Source of the DNA: an uncultured Lentisphaeria bacterium
GTDB lineage: Bacteria; Verrucomicrobiota; Lentisphaeria; Victivallales; Victivallaceae
DNA: 5,422 nt
NCBI GenBank assembly: GCA_903821255.1
Contig: CAIJKT010001111.1
Coordinates: forward strand, 1 to 5,422
Reading direction: 5' to 3'
Shown here piece after piece: positions 4,997 to 5,422 of this stretch. Every line of letters begins with the position of its first letter. Within the stretch, counting starts at the first letter, position 1. Made by a program: the position numbers and the translations under genes. The notes beneath the pieces are model-generated. The model was not told the origin of the DNA and made no database searches. It saw nothing but the letters and a program-made list of their open reading frames with translations.

Positions 4997-5422
4997 ATGA
5001 TTAAAAGACTTATTCTAAGAAATTTCAGAAATTACCTGGATGCGGATTTACTCATAAATTCTCCTTTGAATGTATTCACCGGCAGAAACGGCCAGGGAAA
5101 GAGCAATCTGCTGGAGGCGATATTCTTTGTCAGCATGCTGCGCTCGTTCCGCACTTCCCAAATTAAAGATTTGAAAACCATCGGCAAAGACAATTCCTAT
5201 GTCGGAGCCGAAATAGACCGTCAGAAGTGGACTGAATTTCTGGAAATAAAAATTTCCGAGACCGGCAAACGGAATCTGAGCATAGACCATGTTCCGGTAT
5301 CCCGCGCCAGCGAATTCATTAAACGCATCAAGGCGGTGGCTTTCTCGCCGGACGACATCAACATCATCACCGGGGTCTCAAGTCTCAGGAGGCGCCTGCT
5401 GGACATGTTCATTTCGATGATG
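4997..5422 (+). CDS. recF: DNA replication and repair protein RecF, partial (5' part)
   Basis: An SMC-like ATPase that binds DNA at single-strand gaps and, with RecO and RecR, helps load RecA. The first 142 of a usual 360-370 residues are present; the gene runs off the right edge in frame. The N-terminal signature LRNFRNYLDADL (7-18) leads to the Walker A motif GRNGQGKS (29-36; Lys35 and Ser36, where Thr is also common), then NLLEAIFFVSMLRSFRT (37-53). Near the cut, FSPDDINIITGVSSLRRRLLDMF matches the conserved RecF segment that ends in RR-x-LD. The start ATG has GGAAAG (4987-4992) upstream. It follows dnaN, the classical neighbour, but the intergenic terminator suggests it is not simply co-transcribed with dnaN. 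The Walker B and signature motifs lie outside the window. Confidence 0.95.
   Translation, partial: MIKRLILRNFRNYLDADLLINSPLNVFTGRNGQGKSNLLEAIFFVSMLRSFRTSQIKDLKTIGKDNSYVGAEIDRQKWTEFLEIKISETGKRNLSIDHVPVSRASEFIKRIKAVAFSPDDINIITGVSSLRRRLLDMFISMM

Noticed and set aside
1..5422. Mobile element, CRISPR array, tRNA or rRNA, defence or toxin-antitoxin system
   Set aside because: No transposase, spaced repeat array, attachment-site duplication, cloverleaf or toxin-like small gene was seen; the coding DNA is fully explained by seven housekeeping genes.

Overview
The window is an ordinary bacterial chromosome segment of housekeeping genes. Five genes on the minus strand and two on the plus strand point away from a single AT-rich intergenic region at 3449-3810. 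The gene set (heptose-type sugar phosphate isomerase, undecaprenyl-PP synthase, CDP-diacylglycerol synthase, beta clamp, RecF) fits a Gram-negative bacterium. The CdsA signature variant and the overall feel of the proteins suggest the PVC superphylum, perhaps Lentisphaerota, but this is recognition only and of low confidence.

Left arm (1-3448, minus strand, transcribed leftwards): gmhA-like SIS isomerase, uppS, cdsA, an Lrp/AsnC-family regulator and a class I/II PLP aminotransferase that runs off the left edge. Gene ends overlap or lie within 28 nt of each other, and four of the five starts have a visible Shine-Dalgarno sequence, so this reads as one operon. The first three genes supply envelope synthesis: a heptose precursor for LPS, the undecaprenyl lipid carrier, and CDP-diacylglycerol for phospholipids. 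The last two form a regulator-transaminase pair resembling Bacillus alaR-alaT.

Centre (3449-3810): 362 bp, about 79% A+T by hand count. It holds a perfect DnaA box, three one-mismatch DnaA-box-like 9-mers arranged as repeats, a paired 8-bp repeat enclosing two of them, and candidate promoters in both directions. Genes diverge from it, and sampled lines show C excess to the left and G excess to the right. It is a plausible chromosomal origin, or at least a DnaA-responsive dnaN control region. This is the most interesting part of the window.

Right arm (3811-5422, plus strand): dnaN (complete), a strong AT-rich intrinsic terminator, then recF (5' part only, cut by the window edge). dnaA is not next to dnaN here. 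I see no mobile element, CRISPR array, tRNA or rRNA, and no convincing new multi-gene system.
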